Shown here one piece after another: positions 33,751-43,967 of a stretch of DNA of 64,000 bases. The position numbers and the translations under genes were made by a program. Within the stretch, counting starts at the first letter, position 1, and each line of letters starts with the position of its first letter. Source of the stretch: Loripinus fragilis (Eukaryota > Mollusca > Bivalvia > Lucinida > Lucinidae); contig OZ026515.1 of assembly GCA_964019695.1 (NCBI GenBank), forward strand, positions 38,642,994 through 38,706,993, in the 5' to 3' direction. The notes under the pieces were generated by a model that was not told the origin of the DNA, ran no database searches, and saw only the letters and a program-made list of their open reading frames with translations.

Positions 33751-36700
33751 GTAAGTTGGTGTAGGGCTGAAGATTGGCCTGCACATAAGACTCCTTTTTC
33801 ATTGCACTGGGTACTTTATTGCATGCTTGTCAATTATTATTCCATCACTTTTTCTGCGAAATAAGACTAGCAGAAAATTCACATGAAATATTCACAGAGA
33901 AATATCAAGGCTTATGTGGTTTCTCAATACAATAACAAAATTTGAAAATGTCGTCTACTGCAAGCTAAGGGTTAGGTAAGATATTGAAAAATCTTAAAAC
34001 TATGCAGAAGATTTTGAGGCTGCTTTTGGATACCAATTAAAGCTTGAGAGTTCACGTGAATTGTCTCATGATTATTTAAACCTTTTCCCTAAAAATATCA
34101 AGAAAGTCATGTACTGCAGTTGTGAATGACACTTTAAGGGTTAATTAAAAAGTCTGCAGCATTGTAACAGTGAATGAATGAGATTTAAATGGTCACAGGT
34201 GAAAGTATGTCCCATAATCTGACCTTTTATTGTTTAATCACAAATAACTTTTGTTTAGTTGTCCAAAGCATAGGTAGCTTAACATTTTTATAGAAACTTA
34301 AAAGAAGAAAAGAAAGGTAGTGCCGGTTTCCTGAAAAGAAAATGGTGTGTGGATGTCTAAAATAAATAAGAAAAAAGTTATCCTCGGAAATTGGTTTCTT
34401 CTTGTCCGTTCAATCCTTCATATGTACTGTCCATCAGGATACATCACTATACAAGAGCTACAGCCTTGAAACTTGGCAAGCTGATAAGAGATGATTGGTT
34501 GATTACCTGATTTACTTTCAGGGAATTCAAAAAATATATTACATGAGTTATGGCCCTTGTATACTTTTGGACATGCATATGGTTAGAGCACAGTGTTTCA
34601 CGAATACAATTTCGGGAAAAAATAATTTCCATGTTCAAGGTATAAACACTCTTTCAAAATTTTTAAAATTTATCAGTTGTAGATATTTAAAGGACTCTTA
34701 GAATAGCAATCGAGGCAGTGGTCTTTTTATCCAGTTACAAGCAAGATTAAGGGTCACTTGGATTCATGGAATGACTATTAATTTGGGTTTATTTCAGCTC
34801 AGTCCATACACTGGATCTACAAGGTTGAGAAGCTTGACCAGCTATTGGTAGGGGCCAAAGATGTTGGTTTCTGGGAACCATCACAAAACCCTTTCTATAC
34901 ATTACCTACTGGTAGTCAGAGTTGCTATGGTGATCAGTCCTTTGTTATCCTTAAGTCACTCGTTGAAAATAAAGGTTTGTACAATTTACAATATGCAATG
35001 AAACTTATACAGTAAAACTTGTCTAGAGTGGCCACACAAAAAGAAGACCAAAAATTGGTTTTCAAGATCACATCACTTTAAGGGGACAGTAACATTAAAA
35101 GCATGTGAGTCTGGCATGCAAGCTTTTATTAAACCATGTAATCTGCCACAAACCCGATCAAAGCGGATATAAAAGAAGAAAGAGCAATTTGAAAAAAACA
35201 AAACTGACTTCTCGAAAGCCAATAGAGGCCGCCATTTTGAACATTTAATTTACTTCCTGTAAATTTTGAAAAGCCAATAAAATCCTCAATTTCAATGCTA
35301 AATGCACAGATTTTTTTCAAAATCAACTATTTTCAACAGAAAAACCCAAAAAAATGCAAACAAGTTTAAAATGAATTGCAGGAAACTAGTTGCTCTGTTT
35401 AAGCATATTTAATTAGGGCTGTGTGACATCACACAGCCTAAACATGGCCACACTCCATTGCTTTCTATTATTTCTATACAACTATAACTTTCTTATTTTT
35501 CATTCGATTTTGATTGGGTTTGCGACATATTGTATGATTTAATTAGAGCTTGCATTTCAGATGCACTTGCTTTCAATGTTGGCGTCCCCTTTAATGCAGA
35601 CCAAAAATACTTTACACCTTCATTAAGCTACCATTTATCATTAAGATCTTTGTTTTGTCTATTTTTGAGTGGCCCCTTAAGACAGGTTTTACTGTATTTG
35701 TTATGGATTGTGATAGGTTGAATAAGGAAGGGTTGTGTGTTTTAAACTTCAAGCATGGCCTTGTAATTCAATTTTAGAGTACCATCAGAGTTTCAAAGAG
35801 ATTAGATCTAGATCATACCCAACCATTTGTCCAACCTGATCTGGCTTTGAATTGTTTGTCTTCATAAATCCAACAACAGTCAAATAGTCAAGATCTACAG
35901 CAGCCGTGTGGCTATTATCTTGACAGATTTTACCCTGGAAAAAAATGACAGTACTTATCAGCTCAATGACCATGATGCTTATCTTTTCAAAACTTTTTTT
36001 TGTGCTCAACTCAACTGAGCATGAAATTTCAACAGCTCATAAAACTAATAAGCTGAAAAGTGTAGACATTCCTTGTTTTCAAACTCTCAGATATTATATT
36101 TACCATGCTAATGAAATGTTGAAATGCAAACAATTGTTGACATTTTAACATTTATGAGCAGGATCAATTTCATGCTCAGTTGAGTTGAGAATAAAATAGA
36201 TTTATATAACAACCTCAAGGCCAGTACAGCGGACTAATCAAATCTAGTATATGTATTAGGTAGAGCCATCTGTCTCATATAGGAGGGAGTGGGGGGTCCA
36301 GGTATCCTACCTTTAACATATTGCCTGCTAGTGTAGTGACGATGTTTGTCATCTCCAGATGACCTTTGCAAACAGTTTGGATCAGGATCAAACACGGCAC
36401 ACATGGATCAGACTTATGGTATGTTGGTCTCCATGTAAAAGATATTTTTGAAAAAAAGTTTACTTTGGAAAAATCAGCAGGCAACAAAAATCATGCAATA
36501 TTGCCCAAGAAGTAACACCTTTCTCAAAAAGACCGAAAATTGTTTTTCAACACTAGTTATCGCTTAATGCAGGTCAAATATATTACAGAATGCTCCATTC
36601 TCTTCAAACTTGGAGCATTTTGCAATACTATCGACCTTCATTAAGCTACCATTTGTCATTAAGACCTTTGTTTTGTCTATTTTTGGGTGGCCGTTTTACA

Positions 36701-39700
36701 CAGGTTTTACTGTATCTTTATTACAGGTTTGAACTTGGAAGCTCTCAAGCAGTCAACCTACGACTGGTTTGGACCAAATTCTGCATATGAGAATGAGAAA
36801 AATGCTGACTACCAATATAATGACAAATTTGGTATGTGCCTTTTTATTTTGCAGCCATCTATTAATTATACCCGCTTTTTTCTTTAGATAAAAAGGGTAT
36901 ATTAATTTGGTACCAAAGTCGGTCCTTCGTCAGTCAGTCTGTCCGTCCGTCACATTTCTTGTAAATGCATCTCCTCTAAAACCGTTAGACATAGCAACTT
37001 TAAACTTTGTACCTAGACAGGTCACATAATGTAGAGGGTACTGGGCAACATTTTGTGTGACCTTGACGCCTAGGTCAAGGTCAAATAATGTAATTTCTTG
37101 TAAATGCATCTCCTTCTTAACCATTAGACGTAGCAACTTCAAACTTTGTACCTAGATATGTCACATGATGTAGATGGTAATGGGCAACATTTTTGTGACC
37201 TTGACCCCTAATTTAAGGTCAAAGGTCATATAATGTAATTTCTTGTAAATGCATCTCCTCCTTAACCATTAGACGTTGCAACTTCAAACTTTGTGCCTAG
37301 ATAGGTCACATGATGTAGAGGGTACTGGGCAACATTTTGTGTGACCTTGACCCTAGATCAAGGTCAGAGGTTAAATAATGTGATTTCTTGTAAATGCATC
37401 TCCTCCTTAACCATTAGACATAGCAACATCAAACATTGCAAGTGAATAAGCCACATGGTGTAGAGGATACTGAGCAACGTTTGTGTGGCCTTGACCCCAA
37501 GGTCAAGGTCAAAGGTCAAATAATGTACTGTCTTGTAAATGCATCTTCTCCTAAACTGTTGGACGTAGCAATTTCAAATTTTGCAGGTGCAAAGGTCATA
37601 TTATTTGGAGGGCACTTGACAACATTTTGTGTGACTTTGACCCATAGGTCAAGGTCATATAGAGTATTTTTTGTAAATGCTTCTTCTCCTTAACCATTGG
37701 ACATATTAACTTCAAACTTTACATGTGCATAGGTCATATTATGTAGAAGGTACTGAGCTGTATTTTGTGTGACCTTGACCCCAAGGTAAAGGTTATAGGT
37801 CAAAAAGCGGGTATTCGTGATATTGTACCATCGACTTCTGCTCTAGTTGGTTTATAATATAAGAACATACCTCAACCCTTAAAGCGCCAAGAAAAAAATG
37901 CATCTGAAAATGTTGTCTGCTGAAGTCATCTGCTGCAAACATTTGCCTAATATAACTGACGAATTAAGTTTAGAAGCAAACAGCACGGACCCAGAACAGA
38001 CTGCTCCTATAGGGGTAGTCTGATCTGGGTCCACACCGTTTGCCATAGAGGCTTCTTAAATATTTCAGCAGACGAGAAAAGCAGATGAATTTTGTTGCGA
38101 TTGGCCCATTAAGGGTTAAAATCTAATTTATCTCCTCCCTTGTGACAACTTTTGTAGTCTTTCAAATTTCTTTGCAAACAGTTTGGACCCAGATCAAGCC
38201 TGACATATTGTCATGCTTAATCTGGATCCAAATTAGCTTACCTGTGACAAAGGCTTAGGGTGAGCTTTTGTAACTGAACTTCATGCATGCGCACAGTCTG
38301 ATCAGAGCCTTTGCTAGTCCCTTAAGTATTCTATGATTGTTAAGCTACTGACTGAACACCATTTGGAGTTTCTAAGCTTACAAGGAGGCTGCAGAGGAGT
38401 CTACACTTGTCAAAATATCACATTGTTGGAAATCACACATTATGGCTCATTATTATTTGTTATAATTATTTCAGACCCGGAAAAGAAAAAGTTACCCATA
38501 GAAGGTCCATGGAGACACTTCAGTCTCAAAGTTTTCATCAAGAATTTTCAGGAGGGCAAAGTAGAAACAGGTGGGTACACAATACAGGGCAATAACTTCT
38601 GTCAATGCTTTACTCCATAGGCTATTTTTAGATCATGATATCATTTTCTAACTTTAGACATCATTGAAAAAAATCAAGATAAATTTAAGTTTTGAGTTCT
38701 TTGAAAATATTATGGAAAATGGAGCACTTGTTCTTTAAGAGCAAATGCTCCATTTTCCATAATATGTGATATTTCGAAGGTGTCAAAAGGCGTTAACATG
38801 GAGTAAAGGGTCAACTCTTTGCCTACTTGGTAATTTTGCATGCTTTTTTGTCATATGGGGATTTTTTTCAAAACCAACTTTTTCAGCAAATTCTTTTAGG
38901 AACACCGTCATAGTGTCAAACAGTTTGGATCCAGATCCAGCTCAGGCTCGACATGTTGGCGTGTCTGACTGGTGCCAAACTGTTTACAAAGGTAATCAGC
39001 AGGCAAAGAGATCAGAGATTCATTAACACAACTGACTCAAAATATCAGTAAGAAAAAAATAAAACAGTTAAGGACATTTTATTTCAAAAATGACAAATAT
39101 TGGATCCTAATAAAAGCACACTCCTTACACACTAGATAGGCGGCAATTCAAAATGTTAATACTATCGACAAACGTAGATAAAAAATAGTTAGAAACAGAG
39201 TTGTTGACCGACTGGTTACAAATGGCAATCAAAAACGCTGTTACTGTTGCCTCGCATTTTATCTCTTTTCCTCAATTCATCTAATAAATTCAATAAAACA
39301 TGAGCACTCACATGTAAGTTCCTCTATTTATGCTTCCTTAACTTTGTTAAAACTAAGCCTAATTTCTCCAGGCTCCAAGGATGATGACAATATGGACTGT
39401 AATCTTCGAATTGTTTCTGTGGTAGCGATGTATGCAGGACAAGATGACATGTTGGAGAAGGCAGAGGCAGTTATACGACAGACACAGAACTGTGATACAA
39501 CTGTGGCAGTGGGTCTTACTGCTGCCAGGTAAATATGCAATATACTGTGACTCCCAGCCCCGAGGTTATAAAACTTTTTTCATGCTCAACTCAACTGAGA
39601 TGAAATTTCAACTGCTCATAAAAAATAAAATACAGACAAATAAAGAAGTTTCTTGCTTTATGTCTCTCAGATGTTGTATTTATCCTGCTAATAAATGTTA

Positions 39701-42700
39701 AAATGCCAACAATTGTTGGCATTTTAACATTTATGAGCAAGATAAATTTCGTGCTCAGCTGAGTTGAGTATGAAAAAAAGTTTTATAACTTTGGGGCCAG
39801 ACCTCTTTTTCTTATGTCCTTCCTTCAAAACACTTGATCATATTTGTGCCTGTTCGTGTGATTTTTGTACCATTGCATATAGGTAAACTCATTCTGTATG
39901 CCAAGCTATCTAGTGGGGCTATAGGTCTGATATTTGGGATGAGCATTTCACTACTTCATACTCTTGCTTGTGAGTAGCAGAGGCTCTGATGAGACCGTGT
40001 GAATGCGCAAACTTGCCTGAGCCTTGGCTTCTTGCCAATGCCATGAGCACGAAAATCTTGTGTGCTGGCTCATTGTATATCATCATCATCATCATCATCG
40101 TCATCATCATCATCATCAATAACTTCTCTGTCGCTGATTTTGTGATACATTTTCCCTGCATATATTTCAGACTTTTGGAGTTCTACATTCTCAATGGTTC
40201 ACAAGAAGGGGCTATTGATCATGTGATCAAAGATTTATCGGATCATAACCGAAACAATCCTCAGGAGCTTGACAAGGCCATGATCTCATTCTTGAGGGAA
40301 GTCCTCAGGTATAAGGATGAGGATCATATCAAAGCTGCTAGGAAGATCAGGATTGACTGAGGTAAGATTAGTATAAGGTTCACAACAGACCAAAAGTAAT
40401 TCCACAAAGTCAGAAATCCCATAGACTTCAATGTATTTTCACAATTGCGAGAAAATTTACCATGCTTCATCTAGTCAACATATAATTATGCTTTGGTGTC
40501 ATTTGAAAGTTAATTGAATAAGGCAATATGCATTCTATTTTCAGAAAAATTCATTTGTGTATTTTAAAGCGTCAGGGATTTAAACGCTCGATTTTTTTTG
40601 ACAACTTTTAGACAACGTCCCCATTGACGTCAATGGAAACGTGACATTTTCCAAATTTTGTAAAAGTTTAAACTGTAACTATTGGAGTTGGAATTATTAA
40701 GTTTTTACTGTACTACAAGAACACCTGCAATTTTTACATAATTTTGTTTCAGTTTTGCCGGGAGCTTTTCAGTCAGCTCTGCATGGTGTAATTACAAGTA
40801 CTGATTACTCTGCTGGTGTTCAGACAACTTTTCGTGCCGGAGGTTGTAACTGCTCACGTGGAGGATTTATTGGAGCTTGTCTTGCAGCACAGGTCAGTCA
40901 TGCAGGGATCCCGAAAGTTTTGTAAGAAGGGGTCCAAATTTGACACTTTTTTTTTATTATGGAAGATAGCATCCAAATACCACTAAAAGGGGACCATCAT
41001 CGGCTTATGAGCAAAGCACCATTTAAATGGCATTTCACTTGTGGGCCTATAATGGCCCAAAATTGAATGCTGGCTTGGTAGCTTTGTGATTTTTCAGGGG
41101 ATAGGACAAGTACTGCTTAGAAACCCTATATTTTTGTGATTTTCCAGGGAGGGTCCGGACCCCCTGTCTCACACCCTCTAGATCAGCGCATGTGAGTAGT
41201 CAGGAGGCAATGTTAACTTTTTATGCTGGGTAATTTTGCATGAATTTTTGTCATCTGCTTGATTTTTTTTCTCAAAAAAACATTTTAAGAATTATATCAG
41301 AGTGTCAAACAGTTTTGATCCCGATCAGTCCCAAAATTTTGTTGGTCCTGATCTGGGTCCAAGCCATTTTTAAAGAATATCAGCAAAGGGCATTGAAGGC
41401 AAAGAGTTAATTGTAAATTATCAAGGGCAGCTGATACATGTACCATGAAGGATGGCTAATTCATATTTTCTTTTCAGAATAAGGTTGTTGTATTTGAAAC
41501 CAGAGGCGATTTCATTAAGCTTCAATAAACATTTACAGTATATAAAGCACAAAAGAGAGGTTGACCACTTTGCTTTCCTCTTTAATTGCATGCCAGCGGC
41601 CCGGACCTTAGACTCTATGACGGTTGGGTCCTAAAAATTATCTATAGATGAGAGGGTTAATTCCTGATATTGTACCTGTGGTTGAGCCCACCAGGGTTTA
41701 ATTGTTGGATTTCTTTTACTCCAGTATTCAGTTGTATGGTTTGTACTGTTGAGTCTTTATCTTTGTTTTATCTCCTTTTTATATCTCGATTTGTATATAC
41801 TAAGAGATGATATATGGATAAGTTAGGGATCTTTCATGCGAACCAAACATCTATTTGTCTTGATTCACATCAGGAAATAAAGATTAGGTTGGGTCCATCA
41901 AACATGTTTAAGCCCTCAAGTAATTTTCTAAATGACCGTTCCAAAGTTGCATTATTTTTTGTGGCTCTTTTTAGTTATTTGTGTTTCATGTTTGTCATAC
42001 TTTCTGTTCTGGTTCTTGCAGCCTTGTCATCACCTGCTGGGGAAGAGCTGACCTCTTGGCTCTCTTGTAAATGATATTTTCTTGTGTTTTTGTCACTTTC
42101 CCATATGGTGTCCTAGTGTGATATTTAATTGTATCAATTCCTGATCTTTGTCTTCTTCTTTACTTTCAATCTTCCCATTCGGAAATATTCTAAGGGTGAC
42201 TCAATATGTCATTTAGTTTAAGAACATTCTGATAACGTCATCTCATAAACAGAAGAATTCAAATCAAAGACATAGAATACATAATGCTGATTAAGGCCAA
42301 GAAAAAAAATACATTAGATTCTCAAGCACCGCCGCATTGTCCTCAAAGTCCCCGCATCACCGATTTTTTAAACCAAAAAAAGAAGAAAAAGAAAAAATCC
42401 GCATCAAAAAATTTGTTATTTCGTTTCGTCCGTGTTCGTCTAATATTTAATATTCCTCATATATTTACCCGATCTTCTGAAAATCGAGTAGGCGCTTGGT
42501 ATTCATTTTTTAAGTGGTTTAGTGCAGGTATACAAGCGTCGCATCTTTCTTTTAAATGGCGTCTTCCATCGTGAAGTTGTGAAGGGCCGTTATTCATGAT
42601 TTCATGTCCAACATGGCTCTTGTATCGGTCCAAATATCATCAGGGGCCGTACATGTAGTACACCTCCCATGGAACATTGTCGGAGAGTATAACGGCTCAT

Positions 42701-43194
42701 GTAAATACATGCCTTGTCTGTTTTTGAGGAAATAAAACAACAAACCTGCGTCCCGCATCTGTTTTTGAGGAAATAAATAATAAAATAAAAAACCTGCCTC
42801 CCGCATCAGTTTTTTTCAAAAAGTGCTTGAGAATCTAATGATTAATTTTTTTTGGCCTAAATTTAAATCAAGGAAGAAAAAATTGCAGTGGCCATTTATA
42901 AACATCCATGTCACAGGGGATTGTATCATGGATATTGAGAGAAAAAATATATTTTTTCTCTCAAAAACCATGATACATGCCCCTGTGTTTCATGTTAGAA
43001 GCCCTCTTATATTAGTGTCCCTATACTCTCATCAAAGTATTTCATAGGTATTTTAGTGTATAATATAAAGTTATTCACCTTATTTTCAGCATGGACTGTC
43101 AAGTATCCCGGAATCATGGAAACAGAAGACCCTGAGATATTCAGAAATATTGAATCTAGCTCAACAACTAGCAACATTGAGCAGTGACCAGTAA
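33684..43194 (+). CDS. SELENOJ: Selenoprotein J-like protein, copy A (complete, eight exons, in-frame TGA)
   Basis: The product belongs to the selenoprotein J / J1-crystallin branch of the ADP-ribosylglycohydrolase fold. Its biochemical role is not established; J1-crystallins are lens proteins in jellyfish. The coding exons are 33684-33750, 34798-34974, 36727-36831, 38475-38570, 39372-39528, 40171-40361, 40753-40892 and 43090-43194. They join in one frame for 345 residues if TGA at 40358-40360 is read as selenocysteine (residue 264). Landmarks are GALVADAAAQSIHWIY (16-31), FWEPSQNPFYTLPTGSQSCY (about 47-66), PIEGPWRHF (about 123-131), LPGAFQ just after Sec, AGGCNCSRGGFIGACLAAQ (ends 311) and IPESWKQKTLRYSEILNLAQ near the end. 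In ADP-ribosylhydrolases the equivalent late motif is GGDxDT, which binds metal; here both Asp are Cys, so classical hydrolase activity is doubtful. The ATG is the first in frame after a possible upstream acceptor (TTGGGTTCAG). A candidate SECIS lies at 43968-44046. Without Sec insertion the product would stop at 263 residues. Confidence 0.9.
34365..34700. repeat. Dispersed repeat fragment (CTTGTCCGTTC type) in intron 1
   Basis: The start TTCTTGTCCGTTCAATCCTT and the order of elements resemble the leading part of the GTCCGTC transposons elsewhere in the window. No termini were found, so this is a fragment call only. Confidence 0.35.
34798..34974 (+). CDS. SELENOJ: SELENOJ copy A exon 2
   Basis: Acceptor GTTTATTTCAG precedes it and donor AATAAAG|GTTTGT follows. 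The 177 nt encode residues 23-81, including HWIYKVEKLDQLL and the highly conserved FWEPSQNPFYTLPTGSQSCY, then GDQSFVILKSLVENKG. Confidence 0.93.
35011..35696. mobile_element. MITE family M4 copy interrupted by another element
   Basis: The left end ACAGTAAAACTTGTCTAGAG and the right end TAAGACAGGTTTTACTGT are M4. The middle is split by the element at 35080-35592. It sits in intron 2 of copy A. Confidence 0.72.
35080..35592. mobile_element. Inverted-repeat element nested in M4 at a TTAA site
   Basis: The ends are AAGGGGACAGTAACATT and AATGTTGGCGTCCCCTT (inverted, two mismatches). Intact M4 copies read CGCTTAATGCAGGTC at the insertion point, and TTAA-like sequence occurs on both sides here. This suggests a piggyBac-type target, inferred only. 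The interior contains TGTGTGACATCACACAGCC. Confidence 0.62.
35982..36222. mobile_element. MITE family M5 copy in intron 2 of copy A
   Basis: It has both palindrome halves: TGCTCAACTCAACTGAGCAT and ATGCTCAGTTGAGTTGAGAA, with centre CAAACAATTGTTGACATTTT. Confidence 0.65.
36315..36510. mobile_element. MITE family M2 copy, degraded
   Basis: It contains ATATTGCCTGCTAGTGTAGT, TTTGCAAACAGTTTGGATCA and the right end AAAAATCAGCAGGCAACAAA. The centre is rearranged compared with other M2 copies. Confidence 0.5.
36513..36714. mobile_element. MITE family M4 copy ending 12 bp before exon 3
   Basis: It contains ATCGCTTAATGCAGGTCAAA and ends TTTTACACAGGTTTTACTGT at 36714. The copy A exon 3 acceptor ends at 36726, so little intron is left between them. 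Confidence 0.7.
36727..36831 (+). CDS. SELENOJ: SELENOJ copy A exon 3
   Basis: Acceptor CTTTATTACAG and donor AAATTTG|GTATGT. The 105 nt encode residues 82-116 (GLNLEALKQSTYDWFGPNSA, then YENEKNADYQYNDKF). Confidence 0.93.
36868..37813. mobile_element. Inverted-repeat element carrying a 145-bp tandem array
   Basis: The termini are TACCCGCTTTTTT near 36869 and AAAAAGCGGGTA ending at 37813. Inside, the marker AAATGCATCTCCT recurs at 36963, 37102, 37247, 37392, 37537 and 37675 (spacings 139, 145, 145, 145 and 138). Each unit has GTGTGACCTTGACCCC and AAGGTCAAGGTCA. It lies in intron 3 of copy A. The layout of small transposon plus tandem core units resembles bivalve pearl-type elements; that link is an inference. 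Confidence 0.78.
37875..38120. mobile_element. MITE family M3 copy in intron 3 of copy A
   Basis: It runs from AACCCTTAAAGCGCCAAGAA to GATTGGCCCATTAAGGGTTA. The core at 37976-38042 has GCACGGACCCAGAACAGACT and GTCTGATCTGGGTCCACACC. Confidence 0.72.
38255..38448. mobile_element. MITE family M1 copy (partial) ending near exon 4
   Basis: It keeps the right two-thirds of M1: CGCACAGTCTGATCAGAGCC, ACTGACTGAACACCATTTGG and CACATTGTTGGAAATCACAC, then GGCTC at 38448. The exon 4 acceptor ends at 38474. Confidence 0.65.
38475..38570 (+). CDS. SELENOJ: SELENOJ copy A exon 4
   Basis: Acceptor AATTATTTCAG and donor GAAACAG|GTGGGT. The 96 nt encode residues 117-148 (DPEKKKLPIEGPWRHFSLKV, then FIKNFQEGKVET). 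Confidence 0.93.
38812..39012. mobile_element. MITE family M2 copy in intron 4 of copy A
   Basis: It starts CAACTCTTTGCCTACTTGGT and has TTGCATGCTTTTTTGTCATA. The interior is CAAACAGTTTGGATCCAGAT, the right part GGTAATCAGCAGGCAAAGAG. Confidence 0.65.
39372..39528 (+). CDS. SELENOJ: SELENOJ copy A exon 5
   Basis: Acceptor AATTTCTCCAG and donor GCTGCCAG|GTAAAT. The 157 nt encode GSKDDDNMDCNLRIVSVVAM, YAGQDDMLEKAEAVIRQTQN and CDTTVAVGLTAAR, ending in phase 2. DCNLRIVSVVAMYAG fits the central helices of the family. Confidence 0.93.
39557..39797. mobile_element. MITE family M5 copy, near full length
   Basis: The clearest M5 copy: it runs from CCCCGAGGTTATAAAACTTT to AAGTTTTATAACTTTGGGGC with the central GCCAACAATTGTTGGC hairpin. 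It lies in intron 5 of copy A. Confidence 0.78.
40079..40119. repeat. CAT/ATC trinucleotide microsatellite
   Basis: About 13 ATC repeats with one G interruption (ATCGTC). It lies in intron 5 of copy A, about 50 bp before the exon 6 acceptor, so length variation could affect splicing distance. Confidence 0.9.
40171..40361 (+). CDS. SELENOJ: SELENOJ copy A exon 6, ending in the TGA (Sec) codon
   Basis: Acceptor GCATATATTTCAG. The 191 nt encode LLEFYILNGSQEGAIDHVIK, DLSDHNRNNPQELDKAMISF, LREVLRYKDEDHIKAARKIR and ID, then TGA and one G before the donor GTAAGA. Coding conservation with copy B extends right up to the TGA. Confidence 0.92.
40358..40360 (+). other. SELENOJ: Proposed selenocysteine codon (Sec264), copy A
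   Basis: TGA lies in frame between Asp263 and Val265, four bases before the exon 6 donor. The downstream phase-1 exon 7 continues the family sequence with VLPGAFQ. Copy B has TGA at the identical codon (60781-60783). Confidence 0.85.
40753..40892 (+). CDS. SELENOJ: SELENOJ copy A exon 7
   Basis: Acceptor TTTTGTTTCAG and donor GCACAG|GTCAGT. Read in phase 1 it encodes VLPGAFQSALHGVITSTDYS, AGVQTTFRAGGCNCSR and GGFIGACLAAQ. Because this exon is so well conserved after the TGA, the TGA is unlikely to be the true end of the protein. Confidence 0.93.
40900..41190. repeat. Dispersed repeat (inverse of the 23110-23420 unit) in intron 7
   Basis: It shares TGCTGGCTTGGTAGCTTTGT and CTTAGAAACCCTATATTTTT with the reverse of the unit at 23110-23420, and its end has GGTCCGGACCCCCTGTCTCA. 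Confidence 0.5.
41212..41411. mobile_element. MITE family M2 copy in intron 7
   Basis: It starts TTAACTTTTTATGCTGGGTA, ends AGGCAAAGAGTTAA, and has the interior GTTTTGATCCCGATCAGTCC and GATCTGGGTCCAAGCCATTT. Confidence 0.65.
42312..42840. mobile_element. 529-bp element with 18-bp perfect inverted ends
   Basis: CATTAGATTCTCAAGCAC at 42312-42329 is repeated in inverse at 42823-42840. The right part has a short duplicated block (ACCTGCGTCCCGCATCTGTT and ACCTGCCTCCCGCATCAGTT). No related copy was found in this window. It sits in intron 7 of copy A. Confidence 0.72.
42907..42994. repeat. Perfect-arm hairpin in intron 7
   Basis: TATCATGGATATTGAGAGAA, then AAAATAT, folds onto ATTTTTTCTCTCAAAAACCA, then TGATA. 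An outer CACAGGGG/CCCCTGTG stem encloses it. Confidence 0.7.
43090..43194 (+). CDS. SELENOJ: SELENOJ copy A exon 8 (terminal)
   Basis: Acceptor TTATTTTCAG. It encodes HGLSSIPESWKQKTLRYSEI then LNLAQQLATLSSDQ and stops with TAA at 43192-43194. The IPESW and LNLAQQL motifs fit the C-terminus of J1-crystallin relatives. The second half of this exon is repeated downstream (see 43140-43545). Confidence 0.92.
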   Translation, partial: HGLSSIPESWKQKTLRYSEILNLAQQLATLSSDQ

Positions 43195-43545
43195 TTTGTC
43201 GATACAACATAGGAAGACATTGAGATATATTCAGAAATATTAAATCTAGCCCAACAACCAGCAGCATTGAGCAGTGACCAGTAAATTGTGAATAAATCAA
43301 AGGAAGACACTTAGATATCCAGGAAAAGAGTCTAACTGAACATCAAGCAACATTGAGGAAAATGTTTAGAATGTTTTTATCTAGCCCAACCACTAGCAGC
43401 ACTGAGCAAAGACCACTAAATTGTGGATAAATCCAAGAAAGGCACTAAGATATCCAGGAACAGAGTCTAGCTGAACAACAAGCAGCATTGAGGAAAATGT
43501 TCAAAAATATTTAATCTAGCTCAACCACTAGCAGCATTGAGCTTA
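43140..43545. repeat. SELENOJ: Four-copy repeat of the exon 8 tail running into the 3' UTR
   Basis: The end of the coding region (AATCTAGCTCAACAACTAGC, then AACATTGAGCAGTGACCAG) recurs with changes at about 43243, 43378 and 43511 (for example AATCTAGCCCAACAACCAGC). The spacings are about 90, 136 and 133 bp. The later copies lie after the stop and are non-coding. Confidence 0.8.
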
Positions 43546-43689
43546 AAAATTGATTTCAAAATAATTGCACACAATAATTCCCTTTTCTGTAATAGACAGC
43601 CACTGAATAATGGTATATTCACCACTTGTGAACTTGCTCAATAAATGTTTGAAATATATATGGTAAATACTTAGGGTGAAAATGTATAT

Positions 43690-43935
43690 GTGCAGTGTCC
43701 CTCTATAACACTATGTTTGGGGTTCATACGAATGGCTCATGTTATAAATGAATTAACAGTGTAATAAGGGACAATTTTACAAAGAAATTATAGGAAAATG
43801 ACCATTTATGGTCATTTTCCTATAATTCCTTGCAAAATTCCATGGTAAAAAAATTGGGAGCCACTAACTGACTGTGTTGTATCCAAATCTGTGTTCTATT
43901 GATGTGTTTTTATCAAAGGACTGCACTGTATATGT
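43690..43935. mobile_element. MITE family M7 copy in the copy A 3' region
   Basis: The centre GAAATTATAGGAAAATGACC pairs with GGTCATTTTCCTATAATTCC. It sits between the exon 8 stop and the candidate SECIS, so it would be part of the 3' UTR. Confidence 0.65.
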
Positions 43936-43967
43936 ACATAACCTTTAATGATGTTTGTTATGAAGAG

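Noticed and set aside
31198..37810. CRISPR-like arrays (regular repeats at 31.2-32.3 kb and 36.9-37.8 kb)
   Set aside because: Whole units of 145-168 bp repeat without unique spacers, and the context is an intron-rich eukaryotic genome.
40171..40360. Treating the TGA at the end of exon 6 as the real stop codon
   Set aside because: Exons 7 and 8 continue the family sequence in phase, exon 7 is nearly identical in both copies, and a good splice donor follows one base after the TGA.
39989..40360. Single-exon 123-codon gene over 39989-40360
   Set aside because: Its first half is intron sequence including an ATC microsatellite; only the part from 40171 is coding, as exon 6 of copy A.
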